The notes under the pieces: model-generated
Told to the model about the DNA's origin: nothing
Databases searched by the model: none
Seen by the model: the letters and a program-made list of their open reading frames with translations, nothing else
NCBI RefSeq assembly: GCF_019134595.1
Contig: NZ_CP077770.1
Span: 1,198,001 to 1,262,000, forward strand
Direction of reading: 5' to 3'
Origin: Pseudoalteromonas shioyasakiensis
GTDB taxonomy: Bacteria; Pseudomonadota; Gammaproteobacteria; Enterobacterales; Alteromonadaceae
Length of the DNA: 64,000 nucleotides
Position numbers and translations under genes: made by a program
Shown here: positions 28,513-37,303 of the stretch, piece after piece
How positions within the stretch are numbered: the first letter of the stretch is position 1
How the letters are laid out: each line of letters starts with the position of its first letter

Positions 28513-29406
28513 TTAGTCGGCCTTACGTTCTTTAAGCACTTGGCGTAAACCGTCACCTACTAAATTGGTAGACAGTACAGCTAAAAACAATAATACGCCC
28601 GGTAAGCCAACAGTCCAAGGGGCAAGGTAAATTAAACCAAGGTTTTCAGCCAAAATAGCACCCCATTCTGTGGTTGGGGGCTGTGCGCCCAATTTTAAAA
28701 AGCCAAGTGCCGAGATATCCAAAATAGCCGTAGAAAGCGCCATGGTAAAAATAACCACAATATGCTCGTAAATATTCGGAAAAATACCACGAGCAAGAAT
28801 ATGCCAATTTGAAGCGCCATCCAGTTTAAACGCTGTAATGTAGTCTTTGTTCAGCTCTTCAACAATTAAGTTACGTACCGAGTGAATAAACTGTGGCAGT
28901 AAGGCTAAAATAATCGCCCACACTGTATTCATTAAGCCGGGGCCAAGAATCGCGATAATAATAATTGCAAGCAACAGTGAAGGAATCGATAACGTAATAT
29001 CAAGCAAGTGATTCAAAAAGCTTGAGCGAATACCCCGGCTGATCCCAGCAAAAGTACCCACTAATACCCCAATCACAGTGGTGATCAAAGCCGCGACTAC
29101 TGACAAACCAAAGGTGTAGGTTGCACCATTCATTAAGCGCGATAACACATCTCGGCCTAAATCGTCGGTACCTAATAAAAAGCGTACGTCACCTGCATCA
29201 TGCCACGATGGTGGTAACAGTAGTGCATCGCTGTGTTGTTGGTTTACGCCATAAGGTGCAAGGAGTGGTGCAGACACGGCCAGTAACACCAAAGCAATAA
29301 ACAACCATAAACCCACAAGGGCAGGGTGATTGGTTTTAAATTTCTTCCAAAATCGCGCTAACGGCGATTTATTCGACTCTTCAGAGAATAAATTAAACTT
29401 TGCCAT
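28513..29406 (-). CDS. sapC: Peptide ABC transporter permease SapC
   Basis: An inner-membrane permease of the DppC/OppC type. The start is the ATG at 29406 (MAKFNLFSEESNK), overlapping the sapB end by 14 bases. The frame is open 51 bases further up but those codons lie inside sapB. About six helices are seen, with conserved FFLGTDDLGRDVLSR-like text (here FLLGTDDLGRDVLSRLMNGA), the EAA-loop region DGASNWHILARGIFPN, and LGAQPPTTEWGAIL near the C-terminus, all matching E. coli SapC. Confidence 0.93.
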   Translation of the reverse strand: MAKFNLFSEESNKSPLARFWKKFKTNHPALVGLWLFIALVLLAVSAPLLAPYGVNQQHSDALLLPPSWHDAGDVRFLLGTDDLGRDVLSRLMNGATYTFGLSVVAALITTVIGVLVGTFAGISRGIRSSFLNHLLDITLSIPSLLLAIIIIAILGPGLMNTVWAIILALLPQFIHSVRNLIVEELNKDYITAFKLDGASNWHILARGIFPNIYEHIVVIFTMALSTAILDISALGFLKLGAQPPTTEWGAILAENLGLIYLAPWTVGLPGVLLFLAVLSTNLVGDGLRQVLKERKAD

Positions 29407-30427
29407 GAGCTTGGTTCCGCGATAATGGGTCGAATAATGTATAAGTGAGCTCAGCAATAATGGTAGCTAAAATAACGAACATAGAAACAGCGAGTAAGCC
29501 ACCTTGAATCGCAGGGTAGTCGCGCTGATAAATACTATCGATAAGCCAACGACCAATGCCCGGCCATGAGAAAATAACTTCGGTGATCATCGCAAGGGTG
29601 ATCAAGGTACTAAACTGTAAACCTATTTGTTTAATAACCGGTAGCAGCGCATTACGCAGAGCGTGGTGAAGGATCAGCTGTGCACGGTTTAAGCCTTTAG
29701 CGCGTGCAGTTTTAATGTAACTCTGATCGAGTACTTTCAGCATTGAATCACGGGTAAAGCGAACCAATACTGTGGTCGGATACATGGCAAGTACAATGGT
29801 AGGCAAGGTTAGATGGTGTATTGCATCTAAAAATGCCATGCCATCATACGGAAAGTCACCTAATATGATATCGATTAAAATAAAGCCTGTAACCGGTTCT
29901 ATTTCGTAAAGTAGACCCATACGGCCCGACATCGGAAACCAACCTAGTTGCAGTGAAAACACCATGATTAGTAACAATGCTAACCAAAAAACGGGCATTG
30001 AGTAGCCAAAAAGTGTGCCGGAATTTATCAGTTTATCAGGCCAACGTTTGTAGTAGGCAGCGGCTAAAATACCACTTGGTACGCCAACTATGACGGATAC
30101 AATGAGCGCATAAAGACTCAATTCGAGTGTTGCAGGAAATAAATCTTGAATATGCTGAAATACGCTTTCGCCGGATGCAAAAGAAATTCCCCAATCACCC
30201 TGAATAATACGCTCTAAAAAAGCAAAATACTGCACGACGTAGTTTTCAGTAAAATGGAACTTTTCTTCTAAAACACTGGTTTGTGAAAAGGTACTATTGG
30301 TAATACCGCTTAAGTTAGTTAGCGCATCACCCGGGAACAAAAAGCTCAATGAAAATGTAAAGATACTCAGTGTCAGCATCATAAACATTAACAGTGCTAA
30401 GCGGCGTAGAATATAATCTAGGATCAT
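29393..30427 (-). CDS. sapB: Peptide ABC transporter permease SapB
   Basis: An inner-membrane permease of the DppB/OppB type, 344 residues. It has the family start (MILDYILRRLALLMFMML, helix 1), a long periplasmic loop ending at IIQGDWGISF, then five more helices. The EAA loop reads TARAKGLNRAQLILHHALRNALLPV, split here as TARAKGLNRAQ and HHALRNALLPV. The ATG shares one base with the sapA stop (TAATG), indicating translational coupling. Confidence 0.93.
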   Translation of the reverse strand: MILDYILRRLALLMFMMLTLSIFTFSLSFLFPGDALTNLSGITNSTFSQTSVLEEKFHFTENYVVQYFAFLERIIQGDWGISFASGESVFQHIQDLFPATLELSLYALIVSVIVGVPSGILAAAYYKRWPDKLINSGTLFGYSMPVFWLALLLIMVFSLQLGWFPMSGRMGLLYEIEPVTGFILIDIILGDFPYDGMAFLDAIHHLTLPTIVLAMYPTTVLVRFTRDSMLKVLDQSYIKTARAKGLNRAQLILHHALRNALLPVIKQIGLQFSTLITLAMITEVIFSWPGIGRWLIDSIYQRDYPAIQGGLLAVSMFVILATIIAELTYTLFDPLSRNQAHGKV

Positions 30428-32034
30428 TATTCTTTCCTCGCGTTAGCTAGTGAAATGCCACCAAAAGGGCTTAAGCTTATGCCTTTAACATCACTACTTG
30501 CTGCTTGAAAGCGCATACCATGGGCTATCGGTAAAATAGGCAGCTCTTGCACTATGATCCGCTGAGCCTGATTGTAGTATTGTTTACGCTTTTCAAGATC
30601 TGTTGTGTCTAAGGCTTGAGTAAGTAATAAATCAAACTCAGGGTGACACCAATTTGCTGGGTTTTTACCACTGAAAGTCGCAGTACAGCTTAATAATGGG
30701 CTCATAAAGTTATCAGGGTCTGGCGTATCTGCAGCCCAACCAAGTAACACGCTATCGTGTCTATGCTCACCAATTCGTTGTAAAAAGGTATTCCACTCGT
30801 ACTCGACAATATTAACGTTCACACCAATTTTGCGTAAATCACTTTGCATCAGCTCAGCCATTTTACGGGCATTGGGGTTATAAATACGGCTTACTGGCAT
30901 AGCCCAAATATTCATATCAAAGCCATTTTTGTAGCCAGCTTCTGCGAGTAATGTTTTGGCAAGTGCAGGGTTAAATTCAGGCATGGCTTTTTGCGCTTCA
31001 AATGCCCAAGAAGCAGGAGGCAGTAATGACTGCGCTTTAATGCCGTTACCGTAATATACGGCTTGCATGATTTTATCGACATCAATGGCGCTTGCGAGAG
31101 CTTGGCGTACACGAACGTCATCAAAAGGCGGGCGCTCTGTGTTAAAGGCCCAATAACCAATATTTAAGTTTTGCTCTTTTTGAACTTTAATATCTTCACG
31201 TTGCGATAAAATACTCAACTGCGCGCTGCTTGGGTGCGCAGTAACATCACACTCTTTAGTGAGCATTTTCGCAACGCGTGTGGTGCCGTTTGGCGTAATG
31301 TCATACACCAGTTGCTCAAGTACTACCGGGTGCTTCCAGTAGTCTGGGTTGCGGTAATAGCGAATTAAACGGTCGCGGCGATATTCTTTATATACATAAG
31401 GGCCAGTACCCACAGGGTATTGGTCAAATAAGTTTTCTTGATTTCGCGCTTTAAGCTGCATGGCGTATTCTTCGGATAACACCACGGCAAAGTCGGTTGC
31501 AAGGTTTGCTAAAAAGCTGCTTTCAGCATTATAAAGCTCAAACCGTACTTGGTAATCAGAAACACGCACAATGCGACGAATAAGCTGATCAATACCCACA
31601 CTTTGAAAATAAGGGTAGCTGGCATCGCCAACAAAGTGATAGGGGTTATAAACGTCGAATAAGCGGCTAAAGGTAAAAATTACATCATCAGCGTTAAAAT
31701 CACGGCTTGGGGTAAAGTATTTTGTGGTGTGAAACTTAACCCCTTTACGCAGGGTAAAGGTAATTGCTTTGCCGTCTGGGCTAATTTTCCAATCAGTTGC
31801 CAGCTCTGCTTTAAACTCGGCAGACACCGGATCAATACTTAACAGGCGGTCATAAAGCTGATTGGCGATAATATCGATAGTTGAACCTGTCGTTGTCACT
31901 TGCGGATTAAACGACACAGGGTTTGCTTCAGCGCAATAGACTAAGCCCTGGTTTTTTTGTTCTGTGGTTTTTTCTTCGTTATCTAGGCAGCCTACTAAGC
32001 ACACCAAAGACAAAGCAAGTAACGGTTTAAACAC
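30427..32034 (-). CDS. sapA: Peptide-binding lipoprotein SapA
   Basis: The substrate-binding component of the Sap importer, SBP family 5. The start is a GTG at 32034 with AGAGG 8 bases upstream. A lipoprotein signal ends LVCLVGC-LDN, so it is lipid-anchored rather than free in the periplasm as in E. coli SapA. Family signature parts are ATDWKISPDGKAITFTLRKG and VGTGPYVYKEYRRD, with RQALASAIDVDKIM in the middle. It begins 15 bases after the pspF stop on the same strand, so pspF and sapABCDF may share a transcript. Confidence 0.92.
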   Translation of the reverse strand: MFKPLLALSLVCLVGCLDNEEKTTEQKNQGLVYCAEANPVSFNPQVTTTGSTIDIIANQLYDRLLSIDPVSAEFKAELATDWKISPDGKAITFTLRKGVKFHTTKYFTPSRDFNADDVIFTFSRLFDVYNPYHFVGDASYPYFQSVGIDQLIRRIVRVSDYQVRFELYNAESSFLANLATDFAVVLSEEYAMQLKARNQENLFDQYPVGTGPYVYKEYRRDRLIRYYRNPDYWKHPVVLEQLVYDITPNGTTRVAKMLTKECDVTAHPSSAQLSILSQREDIKVQKEQNLNIGYWAFNTERPPFDDVRVRQALASAIDVDKIMQAVYYGNGIKAQSLLPPASWAFEAQKAMPEFNPALAKTLLAEAGYKNGFDMNIWAMPVSRIYNPNARKMAELMQSDLRKIGVNVNIVEYEWNTFLQRIGEHRHDSVLLGWAADTPDPDNFMSPLLSCTATFSGKNPANWCHPEFDLLLTQALDTTDLEKRKQYYNQAQRIIVQELPILPIAHGMRFQAASSDVKGISLSPFGGISLANARKE

Positions 32035-32049
32035 CTGATTAGCCTCTAA

Positions 32050-33123
32050 CTATTGCTGCTGATCTAATAAATTGTATTTTTTCAAATAGCCACGTAATTG
32101 ATGATACGTTAATTCTAAGTGTTCTGCAGTTTTCTTTTGGTTAAATTGGCTATGTTCAAGCGCTTTTTTAATGACATCAATTTCAAAGTCGTTAGACAGC
32201 TGCTTTAAATTACAAGGAAATTGAATGTCGGGCTTATTGAGTGTCACAACGTCTTGATTTTGTGTCGTGGCGATAGGCGCAGCTTCGACGTTTGCAACAG
32301 GGGCACTGCTAACTGCAGCTTTAACGCGCTGTTTAGGTCTAAATTTACTCGCAAATGGGTCTAAAATAATCTGGTGAACGGGAATATGTTCATTACCATG
32401 GCGATATAAGCTACGTTCAACCACATTCTTTAATTCACGAATATTACCCGGCCACTCATAAGATTGTAGCGTTTCGATGGCGCTACGCGTAAAGCCACTA
32501 AATAGCTCCCACTCAAGGTCGCGGGCCATGTTAATTGCAAATTGTTCTGCCAATAACATGATATCTTCTTGACGTTCACGCAGCGGGGGCAGGGTAATAA
32601 CATCAAAAGCGAGGCGGTCGAGTAAGTCGCTTCTAAATTCGCCTTGCTCAGCTAGGGTTGGTAAGTCTTCATTGGTCGCACAGACTAATCGGGTATCGAC
32701 TTTAACGGTTTGCTTACCACCAACGCGTTCAAATTCGCCATATTCAATAACGCGTAGTAGTTTTTCTTGTACCATCGCCGAGGTATTGGCTAATTCATCA
32801 AGGAATAGCGTACCGCCATTAGCACGTTCAAAGCGGCCTTCGTGGCGTTTACTAGCACCGGTGAATGCGCCACTTTCATGACCAAATAATTCACTTTCGA
32901 GCAGGTTTTCGTTAAGCGCTGCACAGTTGAGCTTTATATAGTTTTGGTCCCAACGCTTAGATAAGAAGTGCAAACGCGCAGCAATAAGTTCTTTACCCGT
33001 ACCGCGCTCACCAATAATAAGGACTGGCTTTTCTAAACTGGCTAGTTGCGAAACTTGATCAAGCACACTTAAAAAACTGTCAGATTGGCCGAGTAAATTA
33101 TCCTGTTGGCGAAATTGGCTCAT
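32050..33123 (-). CDS. pspF: Sigma-54 transcriptional activator PspF
   Basis: The AAA+ enhancer-binding protein that drives pspA transcription and is held off by PspA. It has no receiver domain, as is normal for PspF. The central domain starts at once (LLGQSDSFLSVLDQVSQLA), with Walker A GERGTGKE, the sigma-54 contact loop GAFTGA, Walker B GGTLFLDEL and the arginine-finger region RSDLLDRL. A linker rich in Ala/Val and a C-terminal Fis-type helix-turn-helix (about 315-350) follow. AGGGA precedes the ATG. It is divergent from pspA. Confidence 0.95.
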   Translation of the reverse strand: MSQFRQQDNLLGQSDSFLSVLDQVSQLASLEKPVLIIGERGTGKELIAARLHFLSKRWDQNYIKLNCAALNENLLESELFGHESGAFTGASKRHEGRFERANGGTLFLDELANTSAMVQEKLLRVIEYGEFERVGGKQTVKVDTRLVCATNEDLPTLAEQGEFRSDLLDRLAFDVITLPPLRERQEDIMLLAEQFAINMARDLEWELFSGFTRSAIETLQSYEWPGNIRELKNVVERSLYRHGNEHIPVHQIILDPFASKFRPKQRVKAAVSSAPVANVEAAPIATTQNQDVVTLNKPDIQFPCNLKQLSNDFEIDVIKKALEHSQFNQKKTAEHLELTYHQLRGYLKKYNLLDQQQ

Positions 33124-33246
33124 ATTCCCTAACTCTTAGTCATTTTTACTAAGATCTAGTGTATTTCATTATCTATGAGAACTAAAGAAATTTATAAATT
33201 TAGTTTAACTGTTTGAATATATTAAGTTATTCTAAGTTTATAAAAG

Positions 33247-33263
33247 TTGGCAAGCATATTGAT
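33247..33263 (+). promoter_or_regulatory. Sigma-54 promoter of pspA
   Basis: TTGGCAAGCATATTGAT: the GG of the -24 element (33249-33250) and the G of the -12 element (33261) have the required 12-base offset (consensus TGGCAC-N5-TTGCW). It lies between pspF and pspA, 49 bases before the pspA ATG. The AT-rich stretch upstream (33130-33240) would hold PspF and IHF sites. Confidence 0.78.
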
Positions 33264-33311
33264 ACTAGATATACCAACTGATTAAGTTAAAACACCAAAG
33301 AGGTAAATGTT

Positions 33312-33974
33312 ATGGGAATTTTTTCACGTTTTGCAGACATCGTTAATTCTAATATCAATGCCATCTTAGATAAAGCAGAAGACCCAGAAAAAATGGTTCG
33401 CCTGATCATCCAAGAGATGGAAGATACATTAGTAGAAGTTCGCTCTACATCAGCAAAAACACTTGCTGAGAAAAAAGAGCTAGTACGTCGCGTTGAAACT
33501 TTAAAAGTTCAAGTTGCAGACTGGCAAGAAAAAGCTGAATTAGCACTAAATAAAGACCGTGATGATTTAGCACGTGCAGCACTGATTGAAAAGCAAAAGT
33601 CAGCAGATGCAGTCGCAGCGGTTGAAACTGAGCTTGAGCATGTAGAGTCTCACATCGAGAAACTACAGCAAGAAGTCAGCACGTTACAAGAGAAGCTAGC
33701 TGATGCAAAAGCGCGTCAAAAAGCAATCATCTTACGTCAACGCTCTGCTGAGTCACGTCTTGAAGTTAAAAAAGCACTCGACAGCTCGAAAGTTGAAGAC
33801 GCTTTAAACCGCTTCGAACGTTACGAAACTAAGATCGATGGTCTAGAATCACAAATAGAGTCTTATGATCTTGGTAAAAAATCATTAGCTGACGAAATTG
33901 CTGGTCTTCAGCAAGACGAAAAGATTGATGATGAGCTAGCTGAGCTTAAGAAAAAACTAGCAGATAAAAAATAA
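33312..33974 (+). CDS. pspA: Phage-shock protein A
   Basis: A peripheral inner-membrane ESCRT-III-like protein that stabilises damaged membrane and inhibits PspF. The N-terminal amphipathic helix MGIFSRFADIVNSNINAIL is followed by AEDPEKMVRLIIQEMEDTL, the classic PspA signature. Nearly all the rest is coiled coil (about 30-215). Length 220 (222 in E. coli). A ribosome site AGAGG lies 8 bases before the ATG. Confidence 0.97.
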   Translation: MGIFSRFADIVNSNINAILDKAEDPEKMVRLIIQEMEDTLVEVRSTSAKTLAEKKELVRRVETLKVQVADWQEKAELALNKDRDDLARAALIEKQKSADAVAAVETELEHVESHIEKLQQEVSTLQEKLADAKARQKAIILRQRSAESRLEVKKALDSSKVEDALNRFERYETKIDGLESQIESYDLGKKSLADEIAGLQQDEKIDDELAELKKKLADKK

Positions 33975-33978
33975 TAAA

Positions 33979-33995
33979 TGGGGGCATGTCCCCCA
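33979..33995 (+). other. GC-rich hairpin between pspA and pspB
   Basis: TGGGGG-CATGT-CCCCCA. No T run follows, so it probably sets mRNA stability or lowers pspBC expression relative to pspA rather than ending transcription. Confidence 0.55.
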
Positions 33996-34031
33996 ATGCT
34001 TAAACACATAACGGATTGACAGGAGAGTACC

Positions 34032-34265
34032 ATGTTCGACGCAGAAGTTTTGATGGCACCGATTATTGTTTTTATGGTGGTTGTTGCCCCACTTTGGCTA
34101 ATTTTACATTACCGTAGTAAAAAACAAGTGAGCCAAGGTTTAAGTGAACACGAGCACCGCCAATTATTAGAGCTTGCACAAAAAGCAGATAAAATGGCAG
34201 AGCGTGTTGAAACATTAGAAGCCTTACTTGACCAAGAGGCTCCGCAGTGGAGACGTAAAGTATGA
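34032..34265 (+). CDS. pspB: Phage-shock protein B
   Basis: A small inner-membrane protein that, with PspC, senses stress and releases PspF from PspA. Its 77 residues comprise one transmembrane helix (about 9-27, ending PLWLILHYRSKK) and an amphipathic cytoplasmic coiled coil containing LLELAQKADKMAERVETLEALL. The C-terminal QEAPQWRRKV matches the E. coli PspB ending. AGGAG precedes the ATG. Its stop overlaps the pspC start by four bases. Confidence 0.94.
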   Translation: MFDAEVLMAPIIVFMVVVAPLWLILHYRSKKQVSQGLSEHEHRQLLELAQKADKMAERVETLEALLDQEAPQWRRKV

Positions 34266-34663
34266 GTACCAAACGCGAATTATTTAGAGACGCAGAGCGT
34301 GGCAAAATAGCAGGTGTGTGCGCAGGTATCAGCGATTACTTTAACATGGAGCTTTGGCTGGTACGTATTTTAGTCGTGACAGCAGTGCTATTATCAGGTG
34401 GTCCATTTATTGTAGTTGCTTACATTGCTGCTTGGTTTATATTAGATAAAAAACCAGCAGAAAAAACAGAGAAAAGCACAGACAGCATTCACCAAGACCC
34501 GCTTGAAGTAAAATTTAAAGTATGGCAAAAAGGGGAACCACCTCGCCGTGCATTGCAAGATTTAAAAGATCGTCTTGCTCGAGTTGATGGTCGTTTACAA
34601 GAGATGGAACGCTATGTCACATCAACAGAATTTACGGTTAGCCGTGAAATCAACAAACTTTAA
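34262..34663 (+). CDS. pspC: Phage-shock protein C
   Basis: The envelope-stress sensor partner of PspB. The N-terminal PspC domain reads GKIAGVCAGISDYFNMELWLVRI, with a hydrophobic hairpin or helix (about 36-62, VVTAVLLSGGPFIVVAYIAAWFI). The C-terminal part is an amphipathic helix (LQDLKDRLARVDGRLQEMERYV). The ATG overlaps pspB (ATGA), so the two are translationally coupled. 133 residues, slightly longer than E. coli PspC (119). Confidence 0.94.
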   Translation: MSTKRELFRDAERGKIAGVCAGISDYFNMELWLVRILVVTAVLLSGGPFIVVAYIAAWFILDKKPAEKTEKSTDSIHQDPLEVKFKVWQKGEPPRRALQDLKDRLARVDGRLQEMERYVTSTEFTVSREINKL

Positions 34664-34674
34664 AGGATATATAC

Positions 34675-34715
34675 GCACCTTGTTTGCATCGTGATACCCA
34701 GCGCAAATAAGGTGC
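34675..34715 (+). other. 13-bp hairpin between pspC and ycjX
   Basis: GCACCTTGTTTGC (34675-34687) pairs with GCAAATAAGGTGC (34703-34715), with one G-T pair and a 15-base loop. There is no T run. It sits directly before the ycjX start, so it may be a partial terminator, a processing site or a translation modulator. Confidence 0.5.
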
Positions 34716-34725
34716 TAGACACTTT

Positions 34726-36138
34726 ATGAGCCAATCATTTGCAAAGAACACCTTTAATTCGTTAAAAAATAAAGCGGAAAAAGCCCTTCACCGTAGTTTA
34801 GATCAACACGTGAAATTAGCCGTCACAGGCTTAAGTGGCAGCGGTAAAACCGCTTTTATTACCGCCTTGGTTAAACATTTAACCAGCCAAGCTGACGATA
34901 AAAACTTACCTTTTTTTGATGTGATGCGCGAAAAGCGTCATATCGCCACAAAAATAGTGCCGCAGCAAGCACTGACAATACCGACATTTGAATACACAAA
35001 TGCATTATCAGCGTTATTACCTGTTGAAGGTGAGCCTGCATGGCCTGCCTCTACCGAGCGTATAAATACGCTACGTTTGGCAATTAAGTACCAAAGTAAC
35101 TCGGGGCTACGTGGTCACTTTGCACCGCAATCAACGCTCTATTTAGACATTATTGACTACCCAGGTGAATGGCTACTTGATTTGCCAATGCTAGAGCAAT
35201 CATTTGCTGATTGGTGTGAGTCACAATACTCACTCTTGCAGCAAACAGCACGCAACGAAAAAGCGAAGCCATTTTTAACAGTCCTTGCTGAACTTGATTT
35301 ATCAGCCAGTGTTGATGAGAGCAAACTTGCTGATGTCGCTGCGCTTTATCAGCAGTTATTAGTGGGCCTTAAAAAAGACACCAAACTTGCCATGCTGCAA
35401 CCTGGTCGCATGCTGATGCCAGGCGAGCTTAAAGGAGCGCCGCTACTACAGTTTTTTCCGGTTGCGAATGTGCCTGACGACATAACCGAAGGGTCGAATC
35501 TAGCGCATCTAAAAAAGCGCTATAAAGCCTATGTAAAAGAGGTTGTAAAACCTTTTTACGAGCAGCATTTTCGTCATTTTGACCGACAAATTGTGCTGGT
35601 GGATGTGCTCAGCGCCTTGAATGAAGGCAGCGAAACCTTGCATGAGCAAAGCCGTGTTATTAACCAATTGCTGGCGCACTTTAATTATGGTGAAGCAAGC
35701 TTCTTTAAACGTTTGTTTAAACCAAACATCGACAAGCTACTGTTTGCGGCCAATAAGTCAGATCATATTAGTGCGCAATATCATAAAGATTTAGCGCTAT
35801 TGCTTGATTCAATCGTGCATGACCAAACGAATCACTTAAAGTTCGAAGGCGTGCAAATCGAAACTATGGCAATGTCATCTATCTGCGCTACAGAGCCGCG
35901 CCAAGTGGCTGAAAAAGGCCAGCAGCTAGCTTGTATTTATGGCAAGCCTTTAGGCGAACAAGAATGGCTAACGTATTTACCACCGCAACCACCGTCACGC
36001 CTTCTCAACAAACAAGAGTGGCCAAAACAGGGCTTTGAGTTCTTATCGTTTTCGCCACTGCCATGCCCTGATAAACGGTTAAAGCATATTCGTTTAGATC
36101 ATGTCATGCAGTACCTGATAGGAGATAAACTAACATGA
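34726..36138 (+). CDS. ycjX: YcjX-family P-loop ATPase/GTPase (DUF463)
   Basis: A P-loop NTPase conserved next to psp genes; it belongs to the Psp regulon in E. coli but its molecular role is unsettled. Walker A is GLSGSGKTAF (about residues 35-44), and DIIDYPGEWLLDLP (about 142-155) serves as the switch/Walker B region. FAANKSDHI resembles the NKxD base-recognition motif of GTPases. Length 470 is normal. The 3' end overlaps ycjF by four bases (ATGA). Confidence 0.93.
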   Translation: MSQSFAKNTFNSLKNKAEKALHRSLDQHVKLAVTGLSGSGKTAFITALVKHLTSQADDKNLPFFDVMREKRHIATKIVPQQALTIPTFEYTNALSALLPVEGEPAWPASTERINTLRLAIKYQSNSGLRGHFAPQSTLYLDIIDYPGEWLLDLPMLEQSFADWCESQYSLLQQTARNEKAKPFLTVLAELDLSASVDESKLADVAALYQQLLVGLKKDTKLAMLQPGRMLMPGELKGAPLLQFFPVANVPDDITEGSNLAHLKKRYKAYVKEVVKPFYEQHFRHFDRQIVLVDVLSALNEGSETLHEQSRVINQLLAHFNYGEASFFKRLFKPNIDKLLFAANKSDHISAQYHKDLALLLDSIVHDQTNHLKFEGVQIETMAMSSICATEPRQVAEKGQQLACIYGKPLGEQEWLTYLPPQPPSRLLNKQEWPKQGFEFLSFSPLPCPDKRLKHIRLDHVMQYLIGDKLT

Positions 36139-37169
36139 GTGAGCAACCAAAGGAGATGAACTTTCAGTCAGGTCGCCGTATTTCAAGCTCTGCAAGCAAC
36201 GAAGCTCCTGCAGAGGAGTTAACAGTTGCTAAAGTGATAGAAAACGCCGAATTTATCGACACTGAAGAAGATCAGCAAGATAGCATTGAGCTTGAGCCTG
36301 TGTATAAAAAGTCGAAATGGCAAACCCTAAAAGGGGTGTTTGTTGTTAGCTTTTTAATTTTAGTGTTACTTGAGTTTGCGCTGTCATTGTTTGTGACGTT
36401 TCAGCAATCAATTATTTTAGGTTCGGTGTATTTAACGGCTGTTCTTAGTGGTGTGCTACTGATTGCCCGTGTTATTTGGCGCGAGTACCGCATGCTAAGA
36501 AGTTTAAAGCGTAATCAATTGCATCGTACCGAGGCCGACCGCTTACTTAATAGCGAGCAAGTAGGTGAAGCACTGCCGTGGCTTGAAAAGCTTAATAAAC
36601 ATCAAACGCTTACTGGGTTTGAAGAGTTTAAGCTGCAAATTGCAAGTCACCATACCGATAAAGAAATCATGACCTTATATGCCGATAGCTTATTGGTAAG
36701 CCAAGATCAGCAAGCGAAAAAACTGATTAACCGTTTTGCCACTGAGTCTGGCTTATTGGTTGCGCTAAGCCCGTTGGCTTTAGTCGATATGATGGCGGTG
36801 CTATGGCGTGGCACTAAGCTCATTGAGCAAATTGGCCGTATTTACGGTATTGGTTTTGGTTATGCAAGCCGTATTAAATTGTACCGCTTATTAGTGAAAC
36901 AAGTATTGTTTGTTGGTAGTGCAGAGTTAGTTTCAGATTTAGCGGCAACGGCACTAAGCGCTGAATTACTGGGGAAATTGTCGGGCCGAGCAGCGCAAGG
37001 GCTAAGTGCAGGTATTTTTACCGCGCGTATAGGGTATAAAGCGATGGAGCTTAGTCGCCCATTACCTCGCTTAGAGCATAAGCGCAGCTTGCTAAAAGAA
37101 ACCGCCAATAGTATTGCCCGTAAAATTGCCTCACGCACGAGCGACAAAGAGACCGAAAATACAAAATGA
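36135..37169 (+). CDS. ycjF: YcjF-family membrane protein (DUF697)
   Basis: An inner-membrane protein of unknown function, translationally coupled to ycjX (ATGA overlap). It has an acidic cytoplasmic N-terminus (about 1-60), then two transmembrane helices (about 73-94 and 99-117). The cytoplasmic middle contains LPWLEKLNKHQTL, and the DUF697 core contains ALSPLALVDMMAVLWRGTKLI and then ARIGYKAMELSRPLP. 344 residues (353 in E. coli). The psp-ycjXF arrangement suggests a shared envelope-stress role. Confidence 0.93.
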   Translation: MSEQPKEMNFQSGRRISSSASNEAPAEELTVAKVIENAEFIDTEEDQQDSIELEPVYKKSKWQTLKGVFVVSFLILVLLEFALSLFVTFQQSIILGSVYLTAVLSGVLLIARVIWREYRMLRSLKRNQLHRTEADRLLNSEQVGEALPWLEKLNKHQTLTGFEEFKLQIASHHTDKEIMTLYADSLLVSQDQQAKKLINRFATESGLLVALSPLALVDMMAVLWRGTKLIEQIGRIYGIGFGYASRIKLYRLLVKQVLFVGSAELVSDLAATALSAELLGKLSGRAAQGLSAGIFTARIGYKAMELSRPLPRLEHKRSLLKETANSIARKIASRTSDKETENTK

Positions 37170-37303
37170 CAACTTTTGTGTACAGTTAATAAAAACGGCT
37201 GAGTGATATTTAGCCATCTGAGCATCCGGCATGCTTGTGCATTGTGGGTATCTACGTTTTATTTATGAGTATGAAGTACTGATAATAAAAACGAGAACAC
37301 ACA

